Assembly: GCA_026914095.1 (NCBI GenBank)
Contig: JAPPIY010000173.1
Coordinates: 1 to 6,982, forward strand
DNA from: Oligoflexia bacterium
GTDB taxonomy: Bacteria; Bdellovibrionota; Bdellovibrionia; Bdellovibrionales; UBA1609
Direction: 5' to 3'
DNA length: 6,982 nucleotides
Shown: positions 6,416 through 6,982 of the stretch, piece by piece
Position numbering within the stretch: position 1 is the stretch's first letter
Layout of the letters: every line of letters starts with the position of its first letter
Program-made: the position numbers and the translations under genes
Notes under the pieces: model-generated
Seen by the model: the letters and a program-made list of their open reading frames with translations, nothing else
The model's database searches: none
What the model was told of the DNA's origin: nothing

Positions 6416-6444
6416 TTGACAAACTCTACCTGTATTTTTTGATA
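6416..6444 (+). promoter_or_regulatory. Candidate promoter for the methyltransferase
   Basis: An exact -35 TTGACA (6416-6421) is followed 17 bases later by ttgata (6439-6444), a poor -10. It would leave a leader of about 100 bases before the ATG at 6555. Supported mainly by the -35 and position. Confidence 0.3.
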
Positions 6445-6554
6445 AAAAGTTGTTTTAAAACTAGCTATATTTGTCTAAAGTTTAAGCTAAGAATTAATTT
6501 TAGTAACGCTATTATACAAGCTGGGAGTGGTTTATTCTTCTTTTGTAAAGAGTT

Positions 6555-6982
6555 ATGAAACAAATTATTAAATTAAAATATGGTGAGTTATTTTGTGGCC
6601 CCGGCGGAATGGGACTGGGGGCAAAAAATGCAATTGTTAAGCATAATAAAAAAACCTACAAGATGAAACATCTATGGGCAGTAGATTATGACAAAGACAG
6701 TTGCCTCACTTATAAGCATAATATGTCTTCAGAGGGACAAGTTCTTACTCAAGATGTCCAGACCCTGAATATTAAATCTTTGGATAAGATAGATATTTTT
6801 GCTTATGGATTTCCATGTAATGATTTTAGCATTGTAGGAAAGCATAAAGGAACAAAAGGCAAGTTTGGCCGATTATATGAGTATGGCATACATGTTTTAA
6901 ATAACAGTCACCCAAAAGCTTTTATTGCTGAAAATGTTGGCGGTCTTCAAAGCGCAAACAATGGAAAAGATTTACGTAAAAT
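6555..6982 (+). CDS. DNA cytosine-C5 methyltransferase, N-terminal part (runs off the window)
   Basis: The 142 visible codons carry the ordered motifs of the Dcm family, which transfers a methyl group from S-adenosylmethionine to carbon 5 of cytosine in a specific DNA site. Motif I is GELFCGPGGMGLGA (10-23), the SAM-binding loop. Motif II-like WAVDYD lies at 41-46. Motif IV is GFPCNDFS (85-92) with catalytic Cys88. Motif VI is ENV (126-128). Motif IV has Asn where most members have Gln (PCQ). I recall GFPCNDFS-type sequences in one restriction-modification subfamily, so it need not be inactive. The start is fixed: an in-frame stop (TAA) lies three codons upstream and the ATG is the first start after it, with AAAGAG just ahead. 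The target-recognition domain and motifs VIII-X are beyond the edge, as would be any partner nuclease. It lies in the opposite orientation to RelA/SpoT, after a long AT-rich gap. Confidence 0.93.
   Translation, partial: MKQIIKLKYGELFCGPGGMGLGAKNAIVKHNKKTYKMKHLWAVDYDKDSCLTYKHNMSSEGQVLTQDVQTLNIKSLDKIDIFAYGFPCNDFSIVGKHKGTKGKFGRLYEYGIHVLNNSHPKAFIAENVGGLQSANNGKDLRK

Larger units (their letters stand above)
6136..6554. other. 419-bp AT-rich intergenic region
   Basis: It separates the divergent RelA/SpoT and methyltransferase genes. It contains the RelA/SpoT leader, GCTGT/ACAGC and CTAAG/CTTAG hairpins around 6310-6365, and a lone exact TTGACA at 6416-6421. I found no convincing coding frame; a 21-codon frame from 6242 lacks a ribosome binding site. 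The length and bias fit an edge of acquired DNA. Confidence 0.5.

Noticed and set aside
6811..6818. Inactivated methyltransferase because of PCN in motif IV
   Set aside because: The catalytic Cys, motif I and ENV are intact, and the Asn form appears to be a natural subfamily variant, so loss of function is not supported.

Overview
The window is AT-rich bacterial DNA of about 7 kb from a Gram-negative organism. The evidence for the envelope type is two exported proteins, a lipoprotein with a classical lipobox, and a beta-barrel protein ending in an aromatic residue (YKF). Two proteins have layouts I associate with predatory Bdellovibrionota relatives. One is a DUF4097-like beta-helix protein with many short G-x-[IV] turns. 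The other is an outer-membrane protein with a small N-terminal beta domain of the type 'KALVLLEG...GKKxGLARM', then a basic coiled coil, then a barrel. That taxonomic guess is from memory of family layouts, not from a search.

Layout, left to right. On the minus strand, a secreted beta-helix protein (136-1257) is followed, 11 bases after its stop, by a short lysine-rich reading frame (124 down to the window edge). The lysine-rich frame appears broken or recoded at an A7 run. The 5' end of the beta-helix gene holds a palindromic, REP-like insert (about 1073-1172) with three tandem 16-bp units. The insert separates the only possible start codons from the signal peptide. Region 1258-1867 is mostly noncoding, with one doubtful 82-codon frame, a perfect TATAAT and two inverted repeats. 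On the plus strand follow a small coiled-coil lipoprotein (1868-2254), a 438-bp regulatory gap, and the charge-segregated outer-membrane protein (2693-3919). This gene converges, with a 2-bp gap, on a full-length bifunctional RelA/SpoT enzyme on the minus strand (3922-6135). After a 419-bp AT-rich gap, a cytosine-C5 DNA methyltransferase begins on the plus strand at 6555 and runs off the window.

How the parts fit: the left and centre look like individually transcribed envelope genes beside the housekeeping stringent-response gene. The methyltransferase at the right edge is probably the start of a restriction-modification or solitary methylation module, that is, the accessory part. No complete new system is visible. 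The strongest oddities are the frame-shifting repeat insert in the beta-helix gene, the A7/hairpin frameshift in the lysine-rich frame, and similar ATTGACAG-containing hairpins upstream of both plus-strand envelope genes.
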